64,000 nt of DNA, taken from Rhodoblastus sp963828185 (GTDB taxonomy: Bacteria; Pseudomonadota; Alphaproteobacteria; Rhizobiales; Beijerinckiaceae). The first letter of the stretch is position 1, and each line of letters begins with the position of its first letter. Shown here in pieces: positions 50,408-59,031 of the stretch. Position numbers and translations under genes: made by a program. A model generated the notes under the pieces. That model worked only from the letters and a program-made list of their open reading frames with translations. It had not been told where the DNA came from and searched no databases. The stretch is from assembly GCA_963828185.1 (NCBI GenBank), contig CAWHDV010000017.1, positions 558,001 through 622,000 on the forward strand, read 5' to 3'.

Positions 50408-51175
50408 TCAGGCGGCTGGAATACGATTCTTCTCGATCACACCCACCGCGAAAACCGCCCCTTCGTAAAGAAGCAGCATGGGCGCGACAAGGGCGCACAT
50501 GGAAATGATGTCGGGCGGGGTCAAAACGCCGGCCACCACGGTGATGATGACGATCGCATAGCGCCGCTTTTCGCGTAAAAAAGCCTGGTCGATGACGCCG
50601 ATATGGCCGAGCAGGGTCAGGATCACCGGCAACTGGAAGGCGGCGCCGAAGGCGAACACCAGCGTCATGATGAGCGACAGGTATTCCGAGACTTTCGGCA
50701 ACAATTCGATCGTCGGCTCGCCTTTCACGTTGATCTGTTGAAAACTCACCGAAAACTTGATCAGGAAGGGCATGACCGCGAAATAGACCAGCAGAGCGCC
50801 CATGAAGAAGAACACCGGCGTGGCGATCAGATAGGGCGCGAACGCCTGCCGCTCATGCTGGTAAAGGCCGGGCGCGACGAATTTATAGACCTGCGCGGCG
50901 ATGATCGGGAAGGCGATGAAGCCCGCGCCGAACATCGATAATTTCATCTGGGTGAAGAATTGCTCGAGGAAATGCGTGGCGATCAGCTTGGCGTTGTCCA
51001 CGCCCACCACCGACACATAGGGGTGGAGCAGGATGTTGTAGATATGGTGCGAGAAGGTGAAGCACACGACGAAAGCGGCGAGGAAGGCCAGCAGGGCCTT
51101 GATCAGCCGGGCGCGCAATTCGACCAGGTGCTCGATCAGCGGCGCCTTGGTGGAGTCGATATCCGCCTGGGTCAT
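50408..51175 (-). CDS. tatC: Sec-independent protein translocase TatC
   Basis: 255 residues with six membrane helices. The N-terminal cytoplasmic region APLIEHLVELRARLIKALLA and the first loop with SMFGAGFIAFPIIAAQVYKF, then GLYQHERQAFAPYLIATPVF and the conserved FGAAFQLPVILTLLGHIGV, are diagnostic. It binds twin-arginine signal peptides and, with TatB, forms the receptor complex for folded proteins. Starts within the end of tatB (ATGA). Confidence 0.96.
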   Translation of the reverse strand: MTQADIDSTKAPLIEHLVELRARLIKALLAFLAAFVVCFTFSHHIYNILLHPYVSVVGVDNAKLIATHFLEQFFTQMKLSMFGAGFIAFPIIAAQVYKFVAPGLYQHERQAFAPYLIATPVFFFMGALLVYFAVMPFLIKFSVSFQQINVKGEPTIELLPKVSEYLSLIMTLVFAFGAAFQLPVILTLLGHIGVIDQAFLREKRRYAIVIITVVAGVLTPPDIISMCALVAPMLLLYEGAVFAVGVIEKNRIPAA

Positions 51176-51659
51176 GAATGTGTTCCGGTGGCCGCGCGCG
51201 CCACGGCTTCAGGCAGCGGCCCGGCGGGCGCTGGCGCCGTCTCGGGCAATGGCTCGCGCGATGGCTCGGGCGATGACTCGGGCGATGACTGGCGATCTGG
51301 GCCCTGGGGCCGGCGACTTCGGCCTGCAGCGGCGCGGGCGGTGGAAATGGCGATTGCGGAGGCGAAGGCTGCGCGGCGCTGGCCGAGACGCCGCCGTCCT
51401 CGATGATTTCCGCCATCTGGCTCATGGCCCCGCTGACCGACGCCTGCTCCTTGAGCTGGCGGAACTCGTTCTTGAGGTCGTCGAGCTCGGTGTCGCGGAT
51501 CGCCTCGTTGAACTGGGCCTGGAAATCGGCGGCGAGCCGCCGCGCCTGGCCGACCAGCCGGCCGATCTGGCGCAAGGCCTGCGGCAGGTCCTTGGGCGGA
51601 ATGAAAATCAGGGCCACGACGCCGATCAGCAGCAGCTTGCCCACATCGAAATCGAACAT
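51172..51659 (-). CDS. tatB: Sec-independent translocase subunit TatB, tail frameshifted
   Basis: The first 75 residues are typical TatB: a single N-terminal helix (FDVGKLLLIGVVALIFIPPK) followed by the amphipathic helix DLPQALRQIGRLVGQARRLA and the charged helix. After about residue 115 (near 51290-51312) the frame passes into Ser/His/Arg repeats and runs through tatC to 50883. Another frame carries an acidic Pro-rich tail (SSPESSPEPSREPLPETAPA) that ends with a TGA overlapping the tatC ATG, which is the arrangement expected. So one indel is likely; the variable tail is not essential in known TatB. Confidence 0.85.
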
Positions 51660-51688
51660 GTCGGACCCTTTAACGCTTAAGGCAGCGG

Positions 51689-51931
51689 TCAGCCGACCTT
51701 GTGCGTGTCGCGCGAAGTGTCGAGCGGCGCGGGGGCTTGGTGCTCGATGGTGCGCGGCGGCTCCGACGGCGCCGGCGCCGCCGGCGCGTCATCGTCCTGC
51801 AGGCCCTTCTTGAACGACTTTATGCCCTTGGCGACATCGCCCATGATGTCGGAGATTTTGCCCTTGCCGCCGAACAGGAGCATCATGACCGCGCCGATGA
51901 TCAGCAGATGGGTCAAGGAAAGACCGCCCAT
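51689..51931 (-). CDS. tatA: Sec-independent translocase subunit TatA
   Basis: 80 residues from ATG 51931. A short membrane helix (LTHLLIIGAVMMLLFGGKGK) with the conserved FGGGK-like hinge, amphipathic helix ISDIMGDVAKGIKSFKKGLQ and an acidic/proline tail. TatA oligomerises to form the translocation path. First gene of tatA-tatB-tatC-serS-surE-pcm. Confidence 0.94.
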   Translation of the reverse strand: MGGLSLTHLLIIGAVMMLLFGGKGKISDIMGDVAKGIKSFKKGLQDDDAPAAPAPSEPPRTIEHQAPAPLDTSRDTHKVG

Positions 51932-52251
51932 GACAAAAAAACCTCCGGTTTGGCGATAAACAGCCGCGCATGCAGCGTCGGGCGCTCTAAAGCGCAACCT
52001 AGTGCCCCAATGCCGCAAAAACAAGTCAACGGCGCACGGCGGCGGCGAAAGTCGTGGAAGAATTCACGAAAGGTCAGGGCCGTTCCGCGATGGCGCTTTC
52101 AATGCCGCGCTAAAAAGTCTATAGGCGAGGGCTCCGATTTTTCCGCATTGGCCGCGCGATCTGTTCCGACAGGCCGGGTCGAAAACTTCCCGCCGCAGAC
52201 GAAGCCCCTACCGCCGAGAAAAGCCCCTCATCGATGAAGGCCGCAACAAGA
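51932..52251. other. Divergent intergenic region between tatA and accB
   Basis: About 320 bases carrying both promoters. No further gene, tRNA or riboswitch is evident. The two starts available for accB (52234 and 52252) fall at its right edge. Confidence 0.45.
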
Positions 52252-52755
52252 ATGAGCAAATCCAGCTCCTCCACCGAAAAGCCCGCGCGCGTCGCCGCCG
52301 GCCCGAAGATCGACACCGATCTCGTGCGCGAAATCGCAAGCCTGCTGGGCGACAGCGACCTCACCGAGATCGAGGTGGAGAAGGGCGATCTGCGCATCAG
52401 GGTGTCGCGCCAGACGACCCTTCTCGCCGCCCCGCCGGCCTATGCGCCGCAGCACGGCTACGCCGCGCCGCCCGCCGCCGCGGGCGTCGCCGCCGCCGCT
52501 CCCGAAGACGCCCACGATTTGGCGGATTCGCTCAAATCGCCGATGGTCGGCACGGTCTATCTGCGGCCGAGCCCCGACGCCCGGCCGTTCATCGAGGTCG
52601 GCACGCATGTGTCGGTCGGCCAGAAGGTGCTGCTGGTCGAGGCGATGAAGACGTTCAACGATATTGTTGCGCATAAGAGCGGCGCCGTAACCGCGATCCT
52701 CGTCGAGGACGGCCAACCGGTCGAATATGGCCAGCCACTGCTCGTGATCGCCTGA
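52252..52755 (+). CDS. accB: Biotin carboxyl carrier protein of acetyl-CoA carboxylase
   Basis: 167 residues from ATG 52252; ATG 52234 adds six. An N-terminal helical part (IDTDLVREIASLLGDSDLTE), an Ala/Pro hinge, and the biotinyl domain (LKSPMVGTVYLRPSPDARPF ... LLVEAMKTFNDI) with the biotinylated lysine in EAMK. Carries CO2 from AccC to the carboxyltransferase for malonyl-CoA. It uses the biotin made by the bio cluster 13 kb away. Confidence 0.96.
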   Translation: MSKSSSSTEKPARVAAGPKIDTDLVREIASLLGDSDLTEIEVEKGDLRIRVSRQTTLLAAPPAYAPQHGYAAPPAAAGVAAAAPEDAHDLADSLKSPMVGTVYLRPSPDARPFIEVGTHVSVGQKVLLVEAMKTFNDIVAHKSGAVTAILVEDGQPVEYGQPLLVIA

Positions 52756-52798
52756 CGCCCGTTCCCGCGGGGATGCGGGGAAAGAAACAGAGACTTTG

Positions 52799-54160
52799 AT
52801 GTTCGAGAAAATCCTGATCGCCAACCGCGGCGAAATCGCCCTCCGCATCCTGCGCGCGGCGAAGGAGCTGGGCATCGCCACCGTCGCGGTGCATTCGACG
52901 GTCGACGCCGACGCCATGCACGTCAAGCTGGCCGATGAATCCGTCTGCATCGGCCCCGCCTCCGCGCGCGAATCCTATCTCAACATTCCGGCCCTGCTCG
53001 CGGCCTGCGAAATCACCGGCGCCGACGCGCTGCATCCCGGCTACGGCTTCCTGTCGGAAAACGCCAAATTCGCGGAAATCCTGGCCGACCACGGCATCGC
53101 CTTCATCGGCCCGAGCCCCGAACATATCCGCATCATGGGCGACAAGATCGAGGCCAAGCGCACAGCGCGGTCGCTCGGCATTCCCTGCGTGCCAGGCTCT
53201 GAAGGCGGCATCACCGACGACGCCGAGGCGCTGCGCGTGGCCGGGGAAATCGGCTATCCCGTGCTGGTCAAGGCGGCGGCGGGCGGCGGCGGACGCGGCA
53301 TGAAGGTGGCGCGCACGGCGGAAGACCTGTCGGACGCATTGACCTCGGCGCGCACCGAAGCCAAGGCGGCCTTCGGCGACGACGCGGTCTATCTCGAAAA
53401 ATTTCTCGACAAGCCGCGCCATATCGAAATCCAGATCCTCGGCGACGGCCAGGGCAATGCGGTGCATATCGGCGAACGCGATTGCTCGCTGCAACGCCGC
53501 CACCAGAAGGTGCTGGAGGAGACCCCCTCGCCGGCGCTGAACCAGGACCAGCGCAACAAGATCGGCGAAATCTGCGCCGCGGCCATGCGCAAGCTGAAAT
53601 ATTCCGGCGCCGGCACCATCGAATTCCTCTATGAGGACGGCGAGTTCTATTTCATCGAGATGAACACCCGCATCCAGGTCGAGCATCCGATCACCGAAAT
53701 GATCTCCGGCCTCGACCTGTTGGTCGAGCAGATCAAGATCGCCAGCGGCTCGCCGCTCAGCTTCGCCCAGGCCGATCTCGAATTGCGCGGCCACGCCATC
53801 GAATGCCGCATCAACGCCGAGCACCCCGGCACCTTCATGCCCTCGCCGGGCAGGATCCTCTATTACCATCCGCCGGGCGGCGTCGGCGTGCGCGTCGATT
53901 CCGCCGTCTACCAGGGCTATACCATCCCGCCCAACTACGATTCGCTGGTCGGCAAGCTGATCGTCCAGGGCCGCACCCGCAACGAGGCGCTGATGCGCCT
54001 GCGCCGCGCGCTCGACGAATTCATCGTCGACGGGATCGAGACCACCCTGCCCTTGTTCCGCACGCTGGTGCGCAATTCCGACATCCAGGACGGCGCCTAT
54101 GACATCCACTGGCTCGAACATTTCCTGAGCCAGGGCGGCATGGGCCATCTCGACCATTGA
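52799..54160 (+). CDS. accC: Biotin carboxylase subunit of acetyl-CoA carboxylase
   Basis: 453 residues, ATP-grasp. EKILIANRGEIALRILRAAK at the N-terminus, the glycine-rich loop AAAGGGGRGMKVARTAEDL, IQILGDGQGNAVHIGERDCS, and FIEMNTRIQVEHPITEMISG with the metal-binding and catalytic residues. It carboxylates the biotin on AccB. Overlaps the TTG start of the following gene. Confidence 0.97.
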   Translation: MFEKILIANRGEIALRILRAAKELGIATVAVHSTVDADAMHVKLADESVCIGPASARESYLNIPALLAACEITGADALHPGYGFLSENAKFAEILADHGIAFIGPSPEHIRIMGDKIEAKRTARSLGIPCVPGSEGGITDDAEALRVAGEIGYPVLVKAAAGGGGRGMKVARTAEDLSDALTSARTEAKAAFGDDAVYLEKFLDKPRHIEIQILGDGQGNAVHIGERDCSLQRRHQKVLEETPSPALNQDQRNKIGEICAAAMRKLKYSGAGTIEFLYEDGEFYFIEMNTRIQVEHPITEMISGLDLLVEQIKIASGSPLSFAQADLELRGHAIECRINAEHPGTFMPSPGRILYYHPPGGVGVRVDSAVYQGYTIPPNYDSLVGKLIVQGRTRNEALMRLRRALDEFIVDGIETTLPLFRTLVRNSDIQDGAYDIHWLEHFLSQGGMGHLDH

Positions 54161-54594
54161 GGGCGTCGCGCGTCCTGCTCCTGCTGGCCGCTGGTTTCGC
54201 TGCGCTTGCCGCGCTCTGGACGCTGTGGCCCAACCCCGGGCCGCCGCCAAGCCTCATCGCGGGCCTCGGCGACGACGGGCTGCGCGCCGCGCCCTGCCCC
54301 GCGCGGACGCTTTATGAACAGAAGGCCCGCATGAAACAGGGCGTCCTGCCGCAAGCCAGCCTAGGCCGCAGGCTGCGCGAAAAATTTCCGCTCGGCTCGG
54401 ACGCCTCGGCCCTCGCCGCCGAACTTGGCCGCGAGAATTTCACGAGATATAGCCCCTGCGCCAATGACGAAGGCGTCTTCGGCGCGCGCTGGCTCAGCCC
54501 GGACTGGAGTCATCCCGACGCTTTCGTGTTCTGGCGCGCCGATGACGATGGGCGGCTGATCTTCCTCGACGGACAGGTCAGCAAGACGCAGTGA
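54157..54594 (+). CDS. Unknown protein with signal anchor, coupled to accC
   Basis: 145 residues from TTG 54157, overlapping the accC stop by four bases. An N-terminal membrane anchor or signal (VLLLLAAGFAALAALWTLWP), then a small soluble domain with LREKFPLGSDASALAAELGR and a tryptophan-rich strand GARWLSPDWSHPDAFVFWRA, DDDGRLIFLDGQVSKTQ. The LGSDASALAAEL segment is like the short SmpA/BamE-type or lysM-free small-protein helix; no clear family. Confidence 0.6.
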   Translation: MRASRVLLLLAAGFAALAALWTLWPNPGPPPSLIAGLGDDGLRAAPCPARTLYEQKARMKQGVLPQASLGRRLREKFPLGSDASALAAELGRENFTRYSPCANDEGVFGARWLSPDWSHPDAFVFWRADDDGRLIFLDGQVSKTQ

Positions 54595-54751
54595 CGGGGG
54601 CGCCGCCGCCTCTGTGCGAGCGCCAGCCATCGCCGCGAAGGCAAATGGTGGGAACGAAACAAACCGCGCGGCGCCCCTGCTTTACGATCCGACTTGAGCA
54701 GTTCCGGCGCTTCATCTTCGGCGGAACGCGCGTCATTTCCGAGAGGCGCAA

Positions 54752-55432
54752 TTGCGAAAACTTACCCACGCGGCAGCCGCGCTGATCGCCTTTTGTGGCG
54801 CGCAAATTGTGGCGTCGCCCGTCTGCGCTTTTGACGCTTGCCTCGGCGCGAAGGTCACCGCCTGTCTTGAAGCGATCAGGCCGCATCTCAACGCCTTGGA
54901 ACATCGATTGGCGCGAAAGGACATCGACAATTATCTGGCCGGCGACGTCACCGGCGCCAGAAAGTCGAAATCGAGCTTTTCCGTTGCGTATCAGAGCAAA
55001 TTCGCCGACCCGACCGACCCGCCGCAATTGCTCACATTGGACTATTCTTCGTCGCTCAGGATCAACATGCTCGAAGTGACCCTGCGCAAGGGAGTCGTAG
55101 TCGCGGAATCCGAGGCGGATTACCAAGCCACCCATATGTATGAAACCGCGCTCTTCGCCTTGGGGACCCGCCCAAACTGCCCCGAACTGGCGACGCCTCA
55201 CAATTTTTACCTGTTTTTCCATACCAAGGTGCGGCCAAGACTGAAGGAGAGCAAACAGCGACGAAGGAAAGGCGAGTTCACGCCCGCGGAAGAATTCACG
55301 GGCGAAACCGGCTGGATCGGCATTTGCGGCAACAGCATGAATTTTATCCTGTCGAGCGCCGAATGGGGCCCCGCCCAGGCCGACATGCAAAGAGAGCACA
55401 CCTATTCCAGCGCTTCGCTCGCCTTTCGCTGA
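54752..55432 (+). CDS. Secreted protein of unknown function
   Basis: 226 residues from TTG 54752. Signal peptide (THAAAALIAFCGAQIVASPV, cut near CAFD), mature part with conserved-looking DACLGAKVTACLEAIRPHLN and several cysteines (CLGAK, TACLEA, NCPEL, GICGN) that could form disulfides. No membrane helix or known motif. It lies between the accC operon and aat. I do not recognise it. Confidence 0.6.
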   Translation: MRKLTHAAAALIAFCGAQIVASPVCAFDACLGAKVTACLEAIRPHLNALEHRLARKDIDNYLAGDVTGARKSKSSFSVAYQSKFADPTDPPQLLTLDYSSSLRINMLEVTLRKGVVVAESEADYQATHMYETALFALGTRPNCPELATPHNFYLFFHTKVRPRLKESKQRRRKGEFTPAEEFTGETGWIGICGNSMNFILSSAEWGPAQADMQREHTYSSASLAFR

Positions 55433-55497
55433 CTGGCGCGCGAGCACGCCAGCCAAAGACCGTTCAGTTTCTTCGCCGACGCGTGTAACATCGGCGC

Positions 55498-56172
55498 ATG
55501 CACGCCCCCGAACCAGGCGCCGATCCCATCACCCCGCGCGTTCTCCTGCGCGCTTACGCCGCCGGCCTGTTTCCCATGGCCGAGGACGCGGACGACGCGC
55601 ATTTGCACTGGTTCGACCCGCGCGAGCGCGGCATTTTCCCGCTCGACGGGCTGATCGTCTCGAAAAGCCTCGCCAAGAGTTTGCGGGCGAAAAAATTCGA
55701 GATCAGGGTGGACCATGATTTCGACGCCGTGCTCGCCCAGTGCGCAGGCAGCCGGGAAGGCCGCGAAAAAACCTGGATCAACCGGCGCATCGCCGCGCTG
55801 TTTCGCGAATTGTTCGCCACGGGCCACGTCCACACGGTCGAGGCCTGGCGCGACAACGAACTGGTCGGCGGCCTCTACGGACTGTCGCTCGGCGGCGCCT
55901 TTTTCGGCGAGAGCATGTTCCACCTCACGCGGGACGCGTCGAAAATCTGCCTGGTCCACCTTTTCGCGCGGCTGCGCTGCGGCGGCTTTAGCCTGCTCGA
56001 CGCGCAATTCGTCACGCCGCATCTCGAAAGCCTCGGCGCGATCGAGATTTCCCGCCAGCAGTACCGCCGCATGCTCGACGCGGCCCTGCTGGTCGAAGGC
56101 GATTTCCGGGCGCTCGACGCCCATGGCGACGCGCCCGAAACCGTCCTGCGCTGGGCCCTCCCGGCAAAGTGA
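55498..56172 (+). CDS. aat: Leucyl/phenylalanyl-tRNA--protein transferase
   Basis: 224 residues. VLLRAYAAGLFPMAEDADDA, HWFDPRERGIFPLDGLIVSK, VEAWRDNELVGGLYGLSLGG and FFGESMFH mark the enzyme. It adds Leu or Phe to N-terminal Arg/Lys of proteins, creating N-degrons for ClpS-ClpAP (clpS and clpA are at 12-15 kb). The accB-accC-aat order is common in Hyphomicrobiales. Confidence 0.95.
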   Translation: MHAPEPGADPITPRVLLRAYAAGLFPMAEDADDAHLHWFDPRERGIFPLDGLIVSKSLAKSLRAKKFEIRVDHDFDAVLAQCAGSREGREKTWINRRIAALFRELFATGHVHTVEAWRDNELVGGLYGLSLGGAFFGESMFHLTRDASKICLVHLFARLRCGGFSLLDAQFVTPHLESLGAIEISRQQYRRMLDAALLVEGDFRALDAHGDAPETVLRWALPAK

Positions 56173-56199
56173 TCGTCCGCAAGCCCTGGGGACGAGGAC

Positions 56200-57150
56200 C
56201 TACCTGTCGAGCGTGTCGCCCGGCAGGTCGTTCGGCGTCATCGGCTCCAGCCGTTCGCGCTGCGGCCGGTCGCCTCGCGGCGCGTCTTGAGGCGCCTCTT
56301 GAGGCGCGTCTTGCGGGAAATCCTGCGGCGCGTCCGCGGCGGGCGCGGGCTGCCTGCGGCGGCGCCTGTGCTTTTGCGGCTTGGGAGCGCCGGGCGGCGG
56401 CCCGACTTCCACCGGCGCGCCGAGACCATTGTCTTGCGCGGCGGGGTCTTGCGCGGCGGGGTCTTGCGCGGCGGGCTGGCGATCGGGCGCCGGGCTGGCG
56501 GGCGCGACCTGTTCGGGTGGATGGACCGGTTCGGGCGCAGCCTGTTCGGGATGGACCTGCTCAGGCGCGGCGGCCGGCTGATCGGCCGGCGGCGGCTCTT
56601 CCGGCGCGACATCCACGCGCGGCTCGACCGGATTTTGCGGCGTGATGGTGCGGCGGGTCGCGCGCGGCGGCGTCTCGGCCGCCGGCGCCGGACCGGCGTT
56701 GGGCGGCGGCGCCTTGCCGGCGTCCGGCCCGGCATTGACCGGCGAGGCGACCACTTCCTTGCCGCCCTTGCAGTCCTTCAGCCACACGTCATAGACCGGA
56801 TGCTCGACGCCGTGCAGGCCGGGGCTGGCGGCGAACATCCAGCCGGAAAAGACACGCTTCGCCTGCTTGGCGCTCTCGATCTCGTCGACCTCGACAAAGC
56901 CTTCGGTCAACGGCGCCTCGGTCTGCGGCCGGGTGAGACAGACGCGCGGCGTGATCTGCAGCGTGCCGAACTGCACCGTCTCGTCCATCGCGACGTCGAA
57001 GGCGATGATGCGGCCGGTGATCTTGTCGAGACCAGCGAAGATCGCCGTGGGATTGTGGATCTCGTCGGCCCGCGCAGGCGCGCTCGCCAGCAGCGCCGCC
57101 CCCAAGGTCAGGGCGGGCAGCGCGGCAGCGAATCTCGAGCGGCGAATCAT
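56200..57150 (-). CDS. DUF2155 protein with long Pro/Ala/Gln-rich tail
   Basis: 316 residues from ATG 57150. Signal peptide (FAAALPALTLGAALLASAPA, cut near ARA), then the DUF2155 domain (AIFAGLDKITGRIIAFDVAM, VCLTRPQTEAPLTEGFVEVD and AKRVFSGWMFAASPGLHGVE). From residue about 150 the protein is low-complexity: Pro/Ala/Glu-rich with short HPEQ and DPAAQ repeats and a basic patch KHRRRRRQP. It is exported, function unknown, and adjoins the NDUFA12 gene in many alphaproteobacteria. Confidence 0.85.
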   Translation of the reverse strand: MIRRSRFAAALPALTLGAALLASAPARADEIHNPTAIFAGLDKITGRIIAFDVAMDETVQFGTLQITPRVCLTRPQTEAPLTEGFVEVDEIESAKQAKRVFSGWMFAASPGLHGVEHPVYDVWLKDCKGGKEVVASPVNAGPDAGKAPPPNAGPAPAAETPPRATRRTITPQNPVEPRVDVAPEEPPPADQPAAAPEQVHPEQAAPEPVHPPEQVAPASPAPDRQPAAQDPAAQDPAAQDNGLGAPVEVGPPPGAPKPQKHRRRRRQPAPAADAPQDFPQDAPQEAPQDAPRGDRPQRERLEPMTPNDLPGDTLDR

Positions 57151-57167
57151 CCGGCCGTTTCCGCCGG

Positions 57168-57575
57168 TCAAGCTTCGGGCGACCAGGCCTGGTAATCGCC
57201 GCCCGCGGCCGGACGGGCGCCGGCGGCCAGCGTCGAACCCTGCGGACGCCAGGCGTTGGGCGTGCCGGTCTGGTTGGGAGTGTAAGGCTTTTCCCAAGCG
57301 CGCGGCTGGTAGTCTTCCTGGCTCGGCGCGACGTCGGTCATGTGGTGCAGCCAGCCGTACCAGCCGGGCGGCACGCTGGAGCCTTCGGCGTAGCCGTTGA
57401 AAATGACCCAGCGACGCTCAAAGCCGAGCGCCGGATCGAGCTTGCCGCCCTTGGCGCGGAAATAGATGTTGCCGAACTGGTCCTTGCCGACCTCTTCGCC
57501 ATGAAGATGGGTATAAAGACGCGTGCTCAGCGTCTGTCCGTTCCACCAGGTGAAAAGTTGGACGAGCCATTTCAT
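57168..57575 (-). CDS. NADH:ubiquinone oxidoreductase subunit NDUFA12
   Basis: 135 residues from ATG 57575. NDUFA12/B17.2 features: WWNGQTLSTRLYTHLHGEEV, GKDQFGNIYFRAKGGK, RRWVIFNGYAEGSSVPPGWY and GWLHHMTDVAPS. An accessory complex I subunit shared by alphaproteobacteria and mitochondria. The nuo operon is elsewhere. 17 bases from DUF2155, likely one operon. Confidence 0.93.
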   Translation of the reverse strand: MKWLVQLFTWWNGQTLSTRLYTHLHGEEVGKDQFGNIYFRAKGGKLDPALGFERRWVIFNGYAEGSSVPPGWYGWLHHMTDVAPSQEDYQPRAWEKPYTPNQTGTPNAWRPQGSTLAAGARPAAGGDYQAWSPEA

Positions 57576-57720
57576 CGCGCGTAATCCTGTCCGCATCCTG
57601 CCGGGGGCATTTTTCGCGCGGGACTATGGCCGCGTCGCACGCTTCTGTCCAGTCGTCTCTTGCGCGCATTTTGCCGATGGTCCATTCCAGCCGGGTGAGC
57701 CTTTTCAAGGGGGAAACATC

Positions 57721-58128
57721 ATGATCGCCGCCTTCGCCGGCATTTTTCTGTGCCAGTTGCTCGGCGAAATCATCGTCCGCGCCTTTGCCTTGCCCCTGCC
57801 CGGCCCCGTGCTCGGCATGGGGCTGCTGTTCTTCTTTCTATTGTTGCGCGGCGGGCAAAATCTATCGCCGCGCGGCGGCCAAGGCGGCGCGAAACGCATC
57901 CCGGCGCCGCTGGCCGCCGCCGCCGACGGCCTGCTCGGCCACCTATCGCTGTTGTTCGTGCCGGCCGCCGTCGGCCTGATGCGCTACTTCGACCTTCTCG
58001 AAGCCAACGCCCTGACCCTGACGCTGGCGGTCTGCGTGTCGACCATCCTGGCCATGGCCGTGACCGCCGCGACGTTCCGGCTTTTTTCGCGCGCGACAGC
58101 CGAAACCGCGCAGGAGCAGCCGAAATGA
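57721..58128 (+). CDS. CidA/LrgA family membrane protein
   Basis: 135 residues. Four membrane helices with LPLPGPVLGMGLLFFFLLLR and HLSLLFVPAAVGLMRYFDLL, the CidA/LrgA pattern. Partners with the LrgB-like protein (ATGA overlap). The family is described as holin-like or, more recently, as handling pyruvate/3-hydroxypropionate; which applies here is unknown. Confidence 0.9.
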   Translation: MIAAFAGIFLCQLLGEIIVRAFALPLPGPVLGMGLLFFFLLLRGGQNLSPRGGQGGAKRIPAPLAAAADGLLGHLSLLFVPAAVGLMRYFDLLEANALTLTLAVCVSTILAMAVTAATFRLFSRATAETAQEQPK

Positions 58129-58859
58129 TCGAAAAACTCGTCCCCGGCGGCGCCGACATCTGGGTCTATCTCGCCACGACGCCCTTGTTCTGGCTGACCG
58201 TGACGCTGTTGGCCTTCCTCCTCGCCGACCGCATTTCCCAAGCCACCGGGCGGCATCCCGCGGCCAATCTCGTCGCGCTCGCCACCCTCTTCATTATCCT
58301 GTTGCTGAAAGCGACGGGAACCTCCTACCAGACCTATTTCGCCGGCGCGCAATTCATCCATTTCCTGCTCGGCCCGGCGACGGTGGCGCTGGCCGTGCCG
58401 CTCTACCGCAATTTCGAAAAGGTGAAGCAAAGCGCGTGGCCGATAATCGCCTCGCTGCTCATCGGCTCCGTCACGGCCATCGTCAGCGCCGTGCTGATCG
58501 CCAAGGCGCTCGGCGGCTCGCATGAACTGGCCGCGTCGCTGGCGCCGAAAAGCGTCACCGCGCCGATCGCCATGGGCCTGTCGGAGAAAATCGGCGGCGC
58601 GCCCTTCCTCACCACGGCGCTGGTGGTCGCCACCGGCATTTTCGGCGCGGTGATCCTGACGCCGCTGATGAAGCTTTTGCGAATCACCGACCCCGCCGCC
58701 GTCGGCATGGCCGCCGGCCTCTCGGCGCATGGCATTGGCACCGCCCGCGCCTTCCATATTGATTCGACCGCAGGCGCCTTCGCCGGCATCGCCATGGGCC
58801 TGAACGGCGCGCTGACCAGTGTGATTTTGCCGCTTTTGCGGCCATGGCTGGGATTGTGA
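58125..58859 (+). CDS. CidB/LrgB family membrane protein
   Basis: 244 residues. Several helices; the family hallmarks KSVTAPIAMGLSEKIGG, VATGIFGAVILTPLM and AGLSAHGIGTARAFHIDSTA are present. Encoded with the LrgA-like partner in one unit. Terminates before the nrdJ promoter region. Confidence 0.93.
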   Translation: MIEKLVPGGADIWVYLATTPLFWLTVTLLAFLLADRISQATGRHPAANLVALATLFIILLLKATGTSYQTYFAGAQFIHFLLGPATVALAVPLYRNFEKVKQSAWPIIASLLIGSVTAIVSAVLIAKALGGSHELAASLAPKSVTAPIAMGLSEKIGGAPFLTTALVVATGIFGAVILTPLMKLLRITDPAAVGMAAGLSAHGIGTARAFHIDSTAGAFAGIAMGLNGALTSVILPLLRPWLGL

Positions 58860-58960
58860 AACAGGGCTCGGTTTGTGAAATAAGGCAAAATTGCGCTTAT
58901 GCCGACGGCGAACGAAATGCAAAAAGAATATGAACACCGGCTTGAATTTGTCCCCATAAT

Positions 58961-59031
58961 CCTCAATTTGTAGTGCTGGATGGATTAATGCACACAATAT
59001 CTTGACGCCCGACGCGCGCTGGCAGTACCTT
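58961..59031 (+). promoter_or_regulatory. nrdJ promoter with two putative NrdR boxes
   Basis: ACACAATATCTTGACG (58992-59007) fits the NrdR-box consensus (ACACWATATMTWGWGT type). CCTCAATTTGTAGTGC (58961-58976), exactly 31 bases upstream, matches it at 10 of 16 positions. The 31-base spacing, three helical turns, is usual for paired NrdR boxes. A -35 TTGACG at 59002-59007 overlaps the downstream box, and TACCTT at 59026-59031 lies 18 bases beyond, so NrdR would block the promoter. A GC-rich leader of about 240 bases follows. No cobalamin riboswitch motif was found in it. Confidence 0.7.

Noticed and set aside
52655..54250. 531-residue open frame on the minus strand
   Set aside because: Complement of accC.
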